Source: Lineus longissimus (taxonomy: Eukaryota > Nemertea > Pilidiophora > Heteronemertea > Lineidae). From it: DNA of 64,000 nt. The position numbers and the translations under genes are program-made. The stretch spans positions 9,116,501 to 9,180,500 of the forward strand of contig NC_088311.1 of NCBI RefSeq assembly GCF_910592395.1. Reading direction: 5' to 3'. Of the stretch, positions 21,877 through 34,452 are shown piece by piece. Under the pieces are notes generated by a model that made no database searches, had not been told where the DNA came from, and saw only the letters and a list, made by a program, of their open reading frames with translations. Positions within the stretch are counted from its first letter, which is position 1; the number at the start of each line of letters is the position of its first letter.

Positions 21877-24162
21877 CTACTTTCTCTTTAGATTATAAAC
21901 CTCAGTCAAATCCTCTTTCTTTTCACCAATCCGCTTCGTACTCAAAACCTTACCATTAAATATTAAAGTCTCCTCCATCGAATTATTCACGTACTTCCTG
22001 TGAACAAAGGGGATATAAGGCTGTAATTGGGAACACTGGACTTGTGCAGTGGAACCTTTACAAACTCCATTCGTGCCATAAGTCTTTTGTAATATCATGA
22101 GCGATTCCTTAGGAGCGGGGAATTCTAAGCCTTCAAATGGTCTCTTATGTAGCGGAAAGATATCTGAGCGACGGAACGTGAAGAGAGACCGCCTCCATGG
22201 GTCTATGTCCCAGATATGCGTTACATTGCCAGTATAGAAGAATATATCCAAATATGGCCACTTCATCCGGCCAATATCACTCGCCTCCCATAACTCCGTA
22301 GCAAAGATATTATGGAATTTAATAAGATAATTCGGCTGGTACATTTTCTTCGCTGTGTAATCACTACCAGAGAAGACGCGTAATAATTCATCCCTGTGGC
22401 TTAAGTCCATGAATATGTCCACGTCGCGATCCCACGGGATTAATCCGTGGTGTCTCCAGCTTCCTAATAACGTCCCCCAGGCAATGAAGTAGGTCCAATG
22501 CATACGCCGACTGACGTTATCCACTACGTGAAGCAAGTCTAGGAATCCATGCCTTTGTTCAGCAGTAGGTGAACGGTATGTTAACAGTTTGCATATTGAT
22601 CTGCTTCGCGATATGCATTTCTTTGCATTAATCATGGGATAGACCGTGGGGAACTTGAGCGATTTGTCAACCATAGGAATGAAGTCAGTTGGAGTCACAT
22701 TGGCACTTTGAGCGGGGGCAAACCAGACTGAAAAATACAAGTCAGATATATTTACGATTAAAAAAAACGTGTTAAATTTGTTCTACCGATAACCACATTA
22801 AAGACAGAAGGAATGCAGTAGAATGGTAAGTGTTAAGTATCAAGGGATAATAGCAGTGAAGCATGGATTTGAATGGTTTCATGTGATAACGATAATTGAA
22901 AAGGCTAGAATATCATAGTTCTGATATTCTTGAGAGTCATGACATCAGCTAACAAGGAAGTTTAGCGACAAAAGGCATGCTCTAATGACTATTCTTGATA
23001 ATACCCATGCCAGACTTGGTCAAGTGCTATCACTTACTGGTACGTGTGATGAGTGTATTATTGCAAAATAAGTCAAATCACGCAGCGAGCCATGATATAT
23101 TGATAATTCATAATCCGAACAACATTTAGGTCTACCCCCTCCCCCTTCTCCATGAGCAAAAGCGGTATTAAATTCTCAAAAGCCCTCTCCTTGCTGTGTA
23201 GGTACTTACTAAATGAACGCCACATGTTAGATTGAATGATAGCGGCGTTTACTCCATACAAATTTGACCCGGCTTATTCAACCCGGTTCAGAATTTGATC
23301 CGGATCAAGTACCTCGTCATGGCGCTATAAATGGCTCAGCGATAGATAAATGACTGCAGGATGGCGATAGCAAATCGAAAATGATGATAAAGTGAGACTG
23401 ACAGCGTGGTTTGTGTTGACATATTTGATTCTAATCTCCACAAAGATTCAAGACTGATAAATACATAAATAGGAGTTATGGTGTACCATAAATCAACCAA
23501 TCAAAACATCGGATCTCGTGAATTTTGCCGCGGCAGAATTCAGAATTATGCCACGGCATAAATAGGAATTGTGGTGTGGCATAATTAGACCAATCACAAA
23601 GTGGCAATCGTTTTATTTATGGTGCGGCATAAATCGCACTTCCGTCCACAATTCCTATTCATGCCGCGGCATAATTCACGAGATCAGATGTTTTGACGAT
23701 TGATTTGTGCACCACAATTCCGATTTACTTCCGTCCTCCATAAATGACACTTCCGTCCACAATTCCTATTTATGCCGCGGCATAATTCAAGAGATCCGAG
23801 GTTTTGATTGGTCGATTTATGGTGCACCACAATTCCGATTTATGCCGTGGCATAATTCTGAATTCTGTCCACTCGCGCCAGCCATGTACGCACATACGGT
23901 GTTCATGCATGCTTGAGCACTGGTACTACAGTACATGCTGATATAGGCTATACCCGGTACAGTCATTAAACCAAAATGTCGACTTACCACATCCTGCCTT
24001 ATTCGCTATCTGCCTATTGAGATCTTGCACAATGTCGCTAATAGCCCTGACGCTCGTATTGCTGGATGTACTGCGCGATAGAAGCAACCAGATCACACTG
24101 AAGACGAACACCGCAGCCGCCACGATCTGGCACCCGCATCCCAATCTCTTTAACCTCATCAT
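21877..24162 (-). CDS. LicD/fukutin-like phosphotransferase, two exons
   Basis: Exons 24162-23988 and 22727-21877 join in phase (GT donor at 23987, TTTTCAG acceptor) to give 341 residues. Residues 12-28 are a membrane anchor (QIVAAAVFVFSVIWLLL) after a short basic N-terminus: a type II Golgi-like topology. The LicD-family core holds GTLLG at 143-147 and IPWDRDVDIFM at 155-165, with the metal-binding Asp cluster. A further LDIFFYTGNV segment fits the family. LicD proteins move phospho-choline or similar groups onto glycans, and fukutin/FKRP add ribitol phosphate. The acceptor here is unknown. The ATG is followed by another ATG; either could start. Confidence 0.88.
23470..23880. repeat. Nested palindromic repeat cluster (TGCCGCGGCA type)
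   Basis: Several short units, CACAATTCCTATTTATGCCG and its inverted forms, alternate with TTTTGATTGGT phrases. Palindromes such as TGCCGCGGCA sit inside. It lies in the intron of the LicD-like gene. A related copy is at 34371-34452, including the trailing GTCCACTCGCGCCAGCCAT. Confidence 0.75.
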
Positions 24163-25222
24163 CTCAGCAATGGAGGCTGGCTACCAAATGTGCAGTGATA
24201 CAGCTTGCACACTATCCCGTGGAATGTCACATGAAGTATTGATCTACGGAGATAACTCGTTCCTTCGTACTGCCTACTCCCGCTCGCTGAGAAGCTGAGC
24301 CACTCGTATAAAGGGAATAGGGAGTTTGAGATCCGTAACTTATAGTAAAACGTATATACTTATAAGTATATAAATATAACCACAACTTATGTGATGACGT
24401 ATTCGTACAATAATGAAAAACATGCACCAGTGCCTTGTGACCGGCAGATCGAAACCGCGGATTCCGTAGATTTCGCCACTACTGCGTAGTGATATAGATA
24501 TATCATTATTAAAGTAGTTCGACGATTGAAGGAAAGGGGCCATCTCGCAGTTCAACGAATCGTGAATGAACCTTGACATTTTTAAAGGTTCTTTTTACAC
24601 GGATTTTTAATATTTCCTTAGAGAAAAATATATTCTCTGCTTTTAGCTACACTGATCAGACTGATGAAATCCCTCAGTTCACTCCATGTAGTAGGCCTAT
24701 CAAACTCCTGAAAGTCACCATGAGTAAAACATATTTCTCCCTGATGATTTATGAATGAAATCCAATTATAATCTCACCATAAGCCTGTAGATTTCCGCAT
24801 ATTTCCCGGCATCAGCTGCAGCATCTTAGACGACCTCATCGTGGTGACCGTGGATTACAATGTGATTCCATGACCTCAGTGAGTGCCCTAAAACTTAGAA
24901 TATTTCTTTGCAAAAGAGGCGGGATAAAATTCAAGTCTACCACTCGGCCAACGAGGAAGCTTGTCGAATATCAAAATATTCCGCTTAGTATTCACTGTTC
25001 CTTATCATATATAGTGCTCTCTCTTTATATATAATGCTACCTCTAACCCTAACCCTTCAACTAACGGCCCGGGAAGATGGAGGGGGATATTACCAACGAG
25101 GCATCATTAAGGGATTTATATAAGGCTTCCGATATAATCCCATAATTCGCCTTCGCGTATAAATTTAAGATGCAGTATAGCCATCTACAGTATAGAATAG
25201 TAACTAAGATCGGGGCACTCAG

Positions 25223-25401
25223 CCGGTGTAACATCTGTGGTTGTTTCCCATGTGTCAGTGTTTCCAAACAATAGGCAGCTAGAGAGACCATGACTTTTCA
25301 ATAGGGGGAAACACAGAAAAACTTGTCAATCTATCTTTTAGCGTTCCCAAACAATGAGGGGAAACACTCAAAAATAGAAACACTCAAAAACATTACACCG
25401 G
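25223..25401 (-). repeat. CCGGTGTAA family element, copy 2 (inverted)
   Basis: A 179-base reverse-complement relative of 2266-2446, with the same CCGGTGTAA/TTACACCGG ends and the same interior order. It ends 17 bases before the large palindrome at 25418. Confidence 0.75.
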
Positions 25402-25417
25402 GTCATGACAACCTCGT

Positions 25418-25942
25418 TTACACAGCCAGGGGTCGTTGCGAGCTCCTATGGTCACTTGCACTGGCCCTGGTATCATGTTGTGCTAAAACATATTTGATTG
25501 GTCAACGAATAACGTTTGACATGCAAATAAGATATAAATAATGTTTTGACACTTGGCATATTCATGGCATATTGAATCGGCGAAAAGGGCGACTTATCAG
25601 TCTACATAACCATTAACCCTATCATGCGATCACAAATCAATTGACGGCATAATGGAACTCCATGGACACGGGATATGAGCGCTCGTATATCCGTGTCCAT
25701 GGAGTTCCATATATGAACGCAATTGATTTGTGATCGCATCAGGGTAAATGGTTATGTAAATTGATAATGCCGCCCTTTTCGCCGATTCAATATGCCATGA
25801 ATATGCCAAGTGTCAAAACATTATTTACATCTTATTTGCATGTCAAAAGTTATTCGATGACCAATCAAATAGGTTTCAGCTTAACATGATGCCAGGGGCA
25901 GTGCAATTAGTGACCATAGGAGCGCGCAATGACCCCTGGGTA
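25418..25942. mobile_element. 525-base near-perfect foldback element
   Basis: Two arms of ~262 bases are inverted copies of each other around GAGCGCTC (25677-25684). Matching blocks include GACACTTGGCATATTCATGG and GTGTCCATGGAGTTCCAT on each side, with mismatches spread along the arms. There is no coding capacity. Best explained as a foldback-type non-autonomous DNA element. Confidence 0.88.
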
Positions 25943-26201
25943 AGGAACGAAATCCGTGCCTCTAGTGTCAAGTTTGGTAATCAAGTCTCAAGAGAGTGGT
26001 TGAGACCGCTGAATTCAAAACGAGGCTTGTTTGCGCATAGTGCATTTACACTGTAAACTGCGAGTCACGCCAATAACACACGAGCTGGTATTCTTCCATC
26101 CTGTCGTTAATAATGCGGGATTCGAGATGGCAGCACTTGGGCGCATTTGGCGTTGTGAGACTGATGGTTGATGGAATGCAAGAGCACTACTGTACATGTG
26201 G

Positions 26202-26790
26202 CTATGAAGATTGAAGCAAACCGAGAGTGTAATTGGTCGTATGGCCTTTTATGAGCTGGAAGCAGCAGCCAAACCGACATCACATGTAAAAAAGGCATTT
26301 ATTGCGTAATGAAAATTGAAGCAACAGCAAACCGATATACATGAAATTGGTTTTATGGTCTATGGAAATTTAAGCAAAAGCCAAGCCGATGCGCTGTATT
26401 GGTTTCATGGCCTACGAAATTTAAGCAGCAGCCAAGCCGATGCGCTGTAATTGGTTTCATGGCCTACGAAATTTAAGCAGCAGCCAAGCCGATGCGCTGT
26501 AATCGGTTTCATGGCCTACAAAATTTAAGCAGCAGCCAAGCCGATGCGCTGTAATTGGTTTCATGGCCTACGAAATTTAAGCAGCAGCCAAGCCGATGCG
26601 CTGTAATTGGTTTCATGGCCTACGAAATTTAAGCAGTAGCCAAGCCGATGCGCTGTATTGGTTTTATATGGCCTGTGAAGATTGAAGCAACAGCCAAACT
26701 GATAACCAGGTAATTGGTTTAAGGCCGTTGAGATAGGAGCACCAGCCGAATCATCGATACAATTGGTTTTGATTGTCAATAAAGGCCACG
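26202..26790 (+). repeat. 52-base minisatellite, about 11 units
   Basis: Unit CCAAGCCGATGCGCTGTAAT plus TTTCATGGCCTACG and AAATTTAAGCAGCAG. The central five or six units are nearly identical and the outer ones are increasingly diverged, typical of unequal exchange in the middle of an array. Confidence 0.9.
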
Positions 26791-29160
26791 ACTCGGCCCC
26801 CTCAGCTTTTGTCTATTGTCTCTCAGCAGAGTTATAATGCAATGAAACTCGCCATTCGATTTTTTCAAATCTTACAAATTAGTTGAAAACGTCTCTCCTT
26901 CTCCTAAGACGGTCCTTATAAATACAGTTTTTTTACAGCCTGTCCTCAACCTGATTATAGTGCCAGTGGTTGGATTAATGGTTGACCATAGGCACCACCA
27001 TTTTGGCTAGAACTCGTAATCCTAAAACAATTAGAGCATTTTCAAAAGAACGTGAATGACAATTTCAAGGGCGGGAGTCTGTACTTTATTTTCAAGAGAA
27101 CAGCCTCCGGGGTTTTAAATGGGCATTCACTTCGTTTTGGAGTAGTTCTCAATGCTTGAGGATTTCAAGTTCTAACCAAAATGGCGCTTCCTTTGGTCAA
27201 TCCTTAAAGTGTATGTGGATTATTTCCTTTACAAACACTCCCAGTATGATCTCTCACAGTATGAGTATGTGTATATTTGCATTACCTTAATAACATCAGC
27301 ATATTGCGCAATTGTGAGGCGATTTGGAAGGCATGCAGGCAAACGAGGAAAACTACGGTTAACACTAGATTGAGGCATGTTTTGACGAACTTAAACAGTG
27401 ATTGCTACTTAAATAACCTACATCGGGTCGTTTACCATCGACAGTCCCCGGGTGATGGAGAACCACGTAGACAGGTTATTCAGGGCACTTGGCAAGGTAA
27501 GAGCAGAATGAATAGAGAACCTGAAGACTCGCACATTTGTTCCGAGAGACACCGATTCCTGTTACACCGTTCGTTACACGCCTTCTCCAAAGCAGCGATA
27601 ATATTCAAGCATATTGTCTCTGCCAGAATTGGCTTCCATTGCACGTGTATTGCATGTACATGTGTAGCCTATTGTATACACATTTACGCGGCCAGAATGC
27701 CCGAAGAAAATGCCGTAAAAGTGGCGATTTGCCAAAGATATTCGAGTCGGCTGTAAGGAACCCTGTTTAATATTACTAAGGTGAATTTGTATTCCCATTT
27801 TGAACCCATTAAAATTGTTCAAGGGCCAAAACTCACCTCGCTTCAAATCATCGTCTGCACGAACAAACCCGATCACACAGTAATTTTCCATTCGCTACCG
27901 AAATAGTTTGCATAAAACCCCTCAAAATTACTTTGTTTGAGGAGGAATTTCTTCCGGCAAAGACTTGAAATGCAAAATGACAACCAGTTTTGAATTTTGG
28001 AATAAAAAAGCCACAAAAAGTCTTGTAGTTTCGTGGATGAGGTATTTCACCACATTCAGATTGCAATTGCGGCCATTTCAAGCAGTGACAGTAGGACCGC
28101 GCCTTATCACAATACTATCACTGCACCGGAGTATGAGTCACAGGGTAATTTAATTGGCATACTCCGCGCAGATTTGAGGTGTGAAGGGGAGGTAATACTA
28201 TCGCTGTATCACTGCTTGAAAAGGCCGCCGTTGAATTTGAAGAATTTGCTGAAATCGCTCATCCAAGTCTCTATTGGACTTTGTGCACCTTCTTCTTAAT
28301 TCAAAAAAGGTTGTCAAGTTGCATTTCAAGTCTTTGTCGAACTATTTTCTCTTAAACGATGCTTGTGTGCACTGTTTTCGTACCGTATGGAAAACTGCAA
28401 CTTGGCCACCAAGGTTATTACATCTTATCAAAGATATACCTCGACTACCTTTAAAGGTATCAGACCATGAGGATCAGGATGGAAAACTTCTCTGTACTGT
28501 GGTTTATTTTGTTCAGCACCTAACGTTGCATACAGATAAAATGTATCGGTGTTGCAAAAGCGATATGTGCATGAAATAAATCGCAAGAATGGTAGGCTTG
28601 CCAGCTGCCCGCTGTCTGACGCTGCTTTGCTTGGCCTATCATAATCGAGTCAATTGATAAAGGCCTACACACAGTAAATCGAGCTTTACTTGGAAAAAGT
28701 GTTCCAGGGTCTACTCAATCAGAATCGAAGCGAAGAGAACATTAGGTGGAGAATGTTAGAGAAGAGTAGGCCAGTGTTTACATCTATCAAACAACGTTCT
28801 TTCGTACTTTTTCGTTAAGAGTCCATGAGTATACTGTGAACAGGACATTGACAGTTTTGACGGCTCAAATTGCAGGTTATATCCAAACATTTTCGGGATA
28901 TTGTGTCTAACGTGATGGCATGATTCAAGGACTTGGGCAAAAAATTGTGTGGTCGGCCGCTCGTGATTATACCGCCCGGTCATACCTGCCTACTACAGTT
29001 TGGCATAGTCTTTCACGCGTTTCAAACTGAACACGAGAGGAGGACTTTGGCTACAAGTCGAATCAAAAAACAAAGCAACAGGCTAACTGCAATACCGTCC
29101 TGGTAGTCTTCTTTATTGAGTCGCTTATTTGCGGGTGCTCAAATCCAGCAGGAGTTTAAA
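26791..29160. other. Spacer with no recognised gene
   Basis: Open frames here (for example 27277-27756) lack domains and consistent splice sites. A stretch near 28400-28460 shares the phrase CCACCAAGG and a following CCTCGACTAC-like phrase with 39460-39520, suggesting an old dispersed repeat. Confidence 0.4.
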
Positions 29161-29364
29161 CTTTAAATGCTCAACCGCCTTTCATATTCTGCCACCAACG
29201 AAGATTCCCGGCAGCGTGTGGACATGAATGAATTCTTGGACAAACTGTCTTCCATCGCTGATCAGCCTCAGCCAGCGTATCGGATAGTCATGATGATTCT
29301 TAGTGAATGTTTCGCCTTGGCCAAGAGACATATACCCAAGGGATTGCCAGCCCGGAAGGAGAGG
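29161..29364 (+). CDS. Possible isolated exon
   Basis: A + frame reads RQRVDMNEFLDKLSSIADQP, then a helix-like stretch (AYRIVMMILSECFALAKRHI), and reaches PARKER with a donor-like GGTGAGT at 29364. No partner exons were found on either side and I recognise no family. It may be a relic or chance. Confidence 0.25.
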
Positions 29365-29574
29365 GTGAGTCTCAAAATTAGTCATTATGATCATGCTGTT
29401 ATGAGGTTAAAGTCTCAAAATTATCTACTAAAGACTCACACCACACGTCACTCCAGCTATACCCTCTCCGTTATGGAGACTGACGTGCAGCGTAAGGTCA
29501 TGTTGTTATGGCTTGTTAGCGAGAGGTTCCTTTGGTTGGACAGGTTTCTGGTTGTTAAACTCTCGGTAATCTAG

Positions 29575-32500
29575 CGCTCGTCAGAGTATTTCGTGCATCG
29601 CAATGGTAAATCAGCGCGTTGAAACGAATGTTACATAACCGAAGAAAGGATTTCTAGAGGGGAGGCCGTTTGCCCGAGGGAGGGGCGTTTCCAAAAAATA
29701 GGTTTGCGGTCAACTTTCAGCACTGGGGAATTTACCGGTAAAAGATTTTTCTTAAAAGGTTGGAGTACACGACCAATGATAGGCTCTTTCTCGTAGGTGG
29801 CCAGACACAGATGTGTGAGAACGCCTCACAACAATTAAAAATTGAGCAACCTGTAAAATCTATGTAAACCTGCATATTGTACATAATAATACTACCAATA
29901 TTGGTATCGATTATAAGGCCTAGGCTATAGTAATTGAATGATTGCAGCTGCAGCTGCATCCAGGGACCTGGCCACAAGTGTGTATCCGAACCTTTCAGAT
30001 GATGACAGGCCAACGCCCGGTATTGATTTAGAATTAAACTTTCACTGAAGAGTTGGAAAAGAACAAAAGCAAAACACACGGGACCGTGTTCGAGGGACTA
30101 GCTATGGCCATTATCAGAGGAAGATATTTTGCTATAATCCGTGTCATCCAAGCACGCAAAAGTTTAGCATATTTGTGGGGTAATTTGCAGTGCGTCGAAA
30201 CAAACCTTCAAACACATGCCATATAAACAAAACGAAACAAACAGGTAGGCGTTTATCGTGTTTTTCTCGAGCTCCAGAAATCGTGTCCCAGGTCCAACGT
30301 GTATATGCTTGCATGCGTATTTGATGTCGAGATCAAATATCGTTGCTCACAATATACTTGACATCCATTCCATCTCTAGAGACGCTTGACATTTATATTA
30401 GTGGCGAGTATGTATGGTATCTAGCAAGCTCTCATTGCGCCCTGCGTCATGCAGAATAGATGGGGTCACGAGACTGTTTATTTTTTCTGGTTTCCCTGCT
30501 GAATTAATTAAATGTATGTATTTTGGGGTTACGCCCCCTTTTCTTTCCGGTATCTGTCAATTTAAAATAAAAATTTGGCCAAATTGATATACTATACTAG
30601 CATTGTACCCGTGGCGCAGGCAGGTTCAAATGGGCTATACCTTGAATAGATTGAATTGCAATGAAAATATAATGCAATATCAAAGGAGCAATATCGAAGA
30701 GACAAATTAAACCAACCATTTGTCCACAGACTCGGACCCTGTGGCGTGCTGTATGCGTGCATATAAAAGTAAATCAATTGGTCCGAATGAGATGATGAGG
30801 CAATGTGAATATACCTCGTTCCTTAGTCAGCAATATGCCCCTTTTTATACGGAGATGAAGGAGAACCCAATTGCACTATCACTACTAAAACTTTAAAATG
30901 CGTGCTCCTCCTACATGTAGCATGATCTCGGGCAAGGCACTTAGTCGACAGGCAAGCTAGAAGTTCAGCACCGTGAGCAGCTCCTTGATAAGGCCATGCC
31001 AAGTTCAGAGTGCCTCTTCAGATACATCAAGTTTTGAAAGCTGTGTGGTGAGCACATAAACATACCATTGTAACATTAATTTGAAAATCCCTTCATAATC
31101 AAGGGCTAGCTCTGGCTAATACAGTACCAATATACGATAGACCATCAATTTGACCCCAGCTCCTTACTGCGGGAAAACCCAAGTCCAGCAACCAAAAGTA
31201 TCAAAATACATTTTTGTATATCTGGGTTGTCTTGGTCATTCTTATGATGTCATAAAGGGCCTATTGTGCTGAATGGAAATGCGCGTAACATTGCAGGGCC
31301 AAGCGACTAAACATTACGGTGTCTGAATCATTCTCATATTCTTTTTCACTTTAGTTTCTTGCCACTCCAAGTAAAAATTGTCGTAGAAATTTGGATCCCC
31401 TTTTCAGGGAGATTCTGCCACTTTTTCGAGTTCCATTGATGCTCCTGTTACATCAAATTTGAGAACCGCCAGGGTATTGGGAAATTAGCTGGGATAGGGC
31501 ACCAGTTCATTAATTCCAGGTGGTGGAGAGTGACTTTCCCAGTCCAATCCATAGTTTTCCAACATCCGTATTCCCAGTGCCAACGCCACATATTTTTAAT
31601 TGACCCATTTTATACAGCAGCGAGGGAGCCGATCAAGAAAGGGTATGTATAATGAAAAGATTGCGATGTCCAAAATTGACTGCTTGAACGTTTTTACATT
31701 GTAATTTAGGCCTATCAGGTAGGCATACACGTGAAGCACAGGTAGGTATACCAGCACTTTGAGGATAATCGTTGGGAACGGGTTAGTTTTGTGGGCAAAC
31801 CACAACGTACAGTATCTTACATACATGTATATACTACATGGTGGTACATGCACTTATTATATGTACATGTACTAGGGAAGCATGTACCGGGTGGCCAAAT
31901 CAGCAATATGCAGATCAATCAACCACGCTATGGTATACAGTGTACACGTACATGCATACATTTTCTGAGCATTGTGGTTTGTGCAGTCAGCACCGATATT
32001 AAACCCCCAACCTCGATTCTAGTACCTAAGGCATACTTCTTATGATTTGTATGAATGAAAACCGCACTAAGATCTCTTTGAATAGGAGACACTGCTCTCT
32101 CGTTGTTGGCATGATTGCGAGTCATTCTCAAAAGCAGCGATAACATTCGAGCATAGTGTAGGACTACTATCACTACTATCCACTGCGCCAGAGAATGAAT
32201 GCGATTTTGGATGTCGTCTTTGAAATTCCTTCACCCAAATGTAAGCGACGCTCTAATTGGGCGCACTTACTTCTACGCTGGCTACTTCAACAAATCAGGG
32301 CGAATGTCTCAGGGGTTTGTGTGCAGGGTCGGAGAAGCGAACATTAACCCCTGATTTCCTGAGGATGCCTTCAGACGTGAGCTGAGATAATGAAAATTTG
32401 TATTCAGCTCCTAAGTTACATAATCTACCATGTAATAATTACTAACATATACATGTATATATAAGTAACATTTCGCCATAAAGAATTTCTATATGGTCAA

Positions 32501-33056
32501 ATGTGACGTTATTAAACATAATAGACTGCAATTTAGATAATGAGCAATCTGCACACATCAGCAATTATTCGATTGTTTTTCGCGTCTGGAACAAGCCACC
32601 TCCAGCGCTCTCCTGGTTATGGGAAATTCAAAATTGGGTTGTCTGAGTGCTATGATCCCTAATCATGTCCGTTTAGTCCACTGAGATGCGGGGTTGTGTT
32701 TCTGCACCTCAACGTACATACATCGTAAACTCCAAAACGCAAACAAACCCTGGAAAATCAATTCCTCAGCTTGTCGAGAATCAGAGAGGCATTTGAACTT
32801 GCCGAGCTGGCCTGTCTTTTATTCTGGGCTTTCGTACGGGAGAAAGCAATAGCTTGCAAATAAAAGCTCTCCGTTGGGCAGATACAGGTACTAATTGACG
32901 AGGCCAAGGTAATCCTTATGAAATGCAATAAAGTCAAAGAGACGGGAGGGTAACCATAACCTTGAATCTTAAATCTCATATCGCCCTTTCTATCACTTGT
33001 GGTGCTACAATGATACTGGGAGGATACTTTTCAGTGCTGTATCTCTTTACCTTCAG
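29575..33056. other. Spacer with no recognised gene
   Basis: I see no convincing exon. TACATG-rich patches occur around 31810-31950. The 5' UTR or first exon of the first PAQR gene may lie in the right part. Confidence 0.4.
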
Positions 33057-33098
33057 ATTGCCTCCGGTTCCTTGAGGCAGAAGAATAATATACTCGGA

Positions 33099-34223
33099 AT
33101 GACACCAATCGAGACGTTACCAAGAGAAAATGTACCTCGGCCACAGTGGGAACCCGGAGTGGAGAAATACTACAGATTGCCGTACCAACCGTGGACATAC
33201 TACGCGAAGAGCATCCTGCAACTTCACAACGAGTCTGGAAACGTATGGACCCACTTCGTGGCTTTCTTTTTCTTCATTGTGCTTATTTACAAGTACCATC
33301 TGATCCTAGATTTCAACAGGGAGGAAACATGGCCGCTACTCATGTTCGGTGTCAGCTGCATGTGCGCAGCTTCCGGAAGCAGTATGGCGCATCTCTTTCA
33401 CTCAAAGTCCACTTATGTTCACTACATTGCAATGGCCTTCGACTTTGCTGCAGTAAGCCTCTACAGTTTTGCCAGTGTCTGCATAGTCCTTTACTACAGC
33501 TCCGACGACGAACTCCTGATATCCTACGGAAATCTTCTCATGCCTTTGAACGCCGTGTTGGCTTTTGCAGCATGCTTCGGCTGTTCTCATGGGAACACGA
33601 AATACAGCTTGCATCATCATTTACGACGTAAACTGTGGTATTTCATTCCAGAAGGAAGCTTCTTTGTAGCCTGCCTTGCCCCTGCTGTGATCCGCTTCGC
33701 CAAGATATCTTCCTGGGACGCTGCCCCCGTCGCCGAGGTAGAATCATACAGGTTACATCTGACGTATTTTTCCTGCTTTGCATTTGGATCTTTTTTCTTT
33801 TTCTCTCACATCCCGGAGCTCCTGTTCCCAGGAAAATTCGACATCTACTGCCACAGCCACCAAATTTGGCATTTCTTTGGACCAGTGACCATTTACTTCC
33901 AGTTCAAGACCGCGTATGTGGACATCAACAACCGGCAGCGGGATCCTGCTGCCTTGGCTCAGCTTCCCTCCCCCTCTGCGCTGTGGTTGTACTTTGTCGT
34001 TGTTGTAATCGTCAATCTGTTATGCATTGTATACATTGCTCACGAAGCCCGGAAGGTGGTCGACAAAGAACGACTTGAGATTGTTCAGGACAAAAACAAA
34101 CCTGCAAAACAAAATCCTATTGACCAAGCTGAAAAACATGCAGACGTGTTGGGGGCGACAAGTCCCCGGTCTCGTAAGATCACTGCAAAGTCTTGTCAGT
34201 CTTTTAGCGATTCATGTTTGTAA
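33099..34223 (+). CDS. PAQR-family membrane receptor 1
   Basis: 374 residues from the ATG at 33099. A likely acceptor ends at 33056, so an upstream exon may exist and the in-frame codons 33057-33098 could be coding or leader. Family signatures: VPRPQWEPG entry, HNESGNVWTHF, the S-x3-H of SSMAHLFHSKS, the Asp of AFDFAAVSLYSF and the H-x3-H of CHSHQIWHFF. These His/Asp residues bind zinc in the hydrolase-like PAQR fold. Seven or eight membrane segments. Sequence type is nearest the membrane progestin receptors (PAQR5-8). The C-terminal ~50 residues are polar (DKNKPAKQNPIDQ). First of three tandem genes. Confidence 0.93.
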   Translation: MTPIETLPRENVPRPQWEPGVEKYYRLPYQPWTYYAKSILQLHNESGNVWTHFVAFFFFIVLIYKYHLILDFNREETWPLLMFGVSCMCAASGSSMAHLFHSKSTYVHYIAMAFDFAAVSLYSFASVCIVLYYSSDDELLISYGNLLMPLNAVLAFAACFGCSHGNTKYSLHHHLRRKLWYFIPEGSFFVACLAPAVIRFAKISSWDAAPVAEVESYRLHLTYFSCFAFGSFFFFSHIPELLFPGKFDIYCHSHQIWHFFGPVTIYFQFKTAYVDINNRQRDPAALAQLPSPSALWLYFVVVVIVNLLCIVYIAHEARKVVDKERLEIVQDKNKPAKQNPIDQAEKHADVLGATSPRSRKITAKSCQSFSDSCL

Positions 34224-34370
34224 TCTACATTTTATCACATTTTACCACACATTTTACCATTGTACCTTAAATCTTATTTCTGCACTTTTCTCGACCTCCA
34301 AGGGTTGGGTTAAAAAAAGGAGAGTACTATAGTAACTGATAGGCCGTTCTGTTGACAGGGTGCGGAACGA

Positions 34371-34452
34371 TTCCGATTGGTTGATTTATGGTGCACAACA
34401 ATTCCTATTTATGTCGTGGCATAATTATGAATTTTGTCCACTCGCGCCAGCC
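34371..34452 (-). repeat. Copy of the TGCCGCGGCA-type repeat
   Basis: Shares GATTTATGGTGCAC, ACAATTCC and TGTCCACTCGCGCCAGCCAT with the end of the 23470-23880 cluster. Confidence 0.7.

Noticed and set aside
26202-26790. CRISPR-like array
   Set aside because: Whole 52-base units repeat without unique spacers, in an animal genome: an ordinary minisatellite.
27277-27756. 159-codon + frame
   Set aside because: No domain or splice context, and composition like non-coding DNA.
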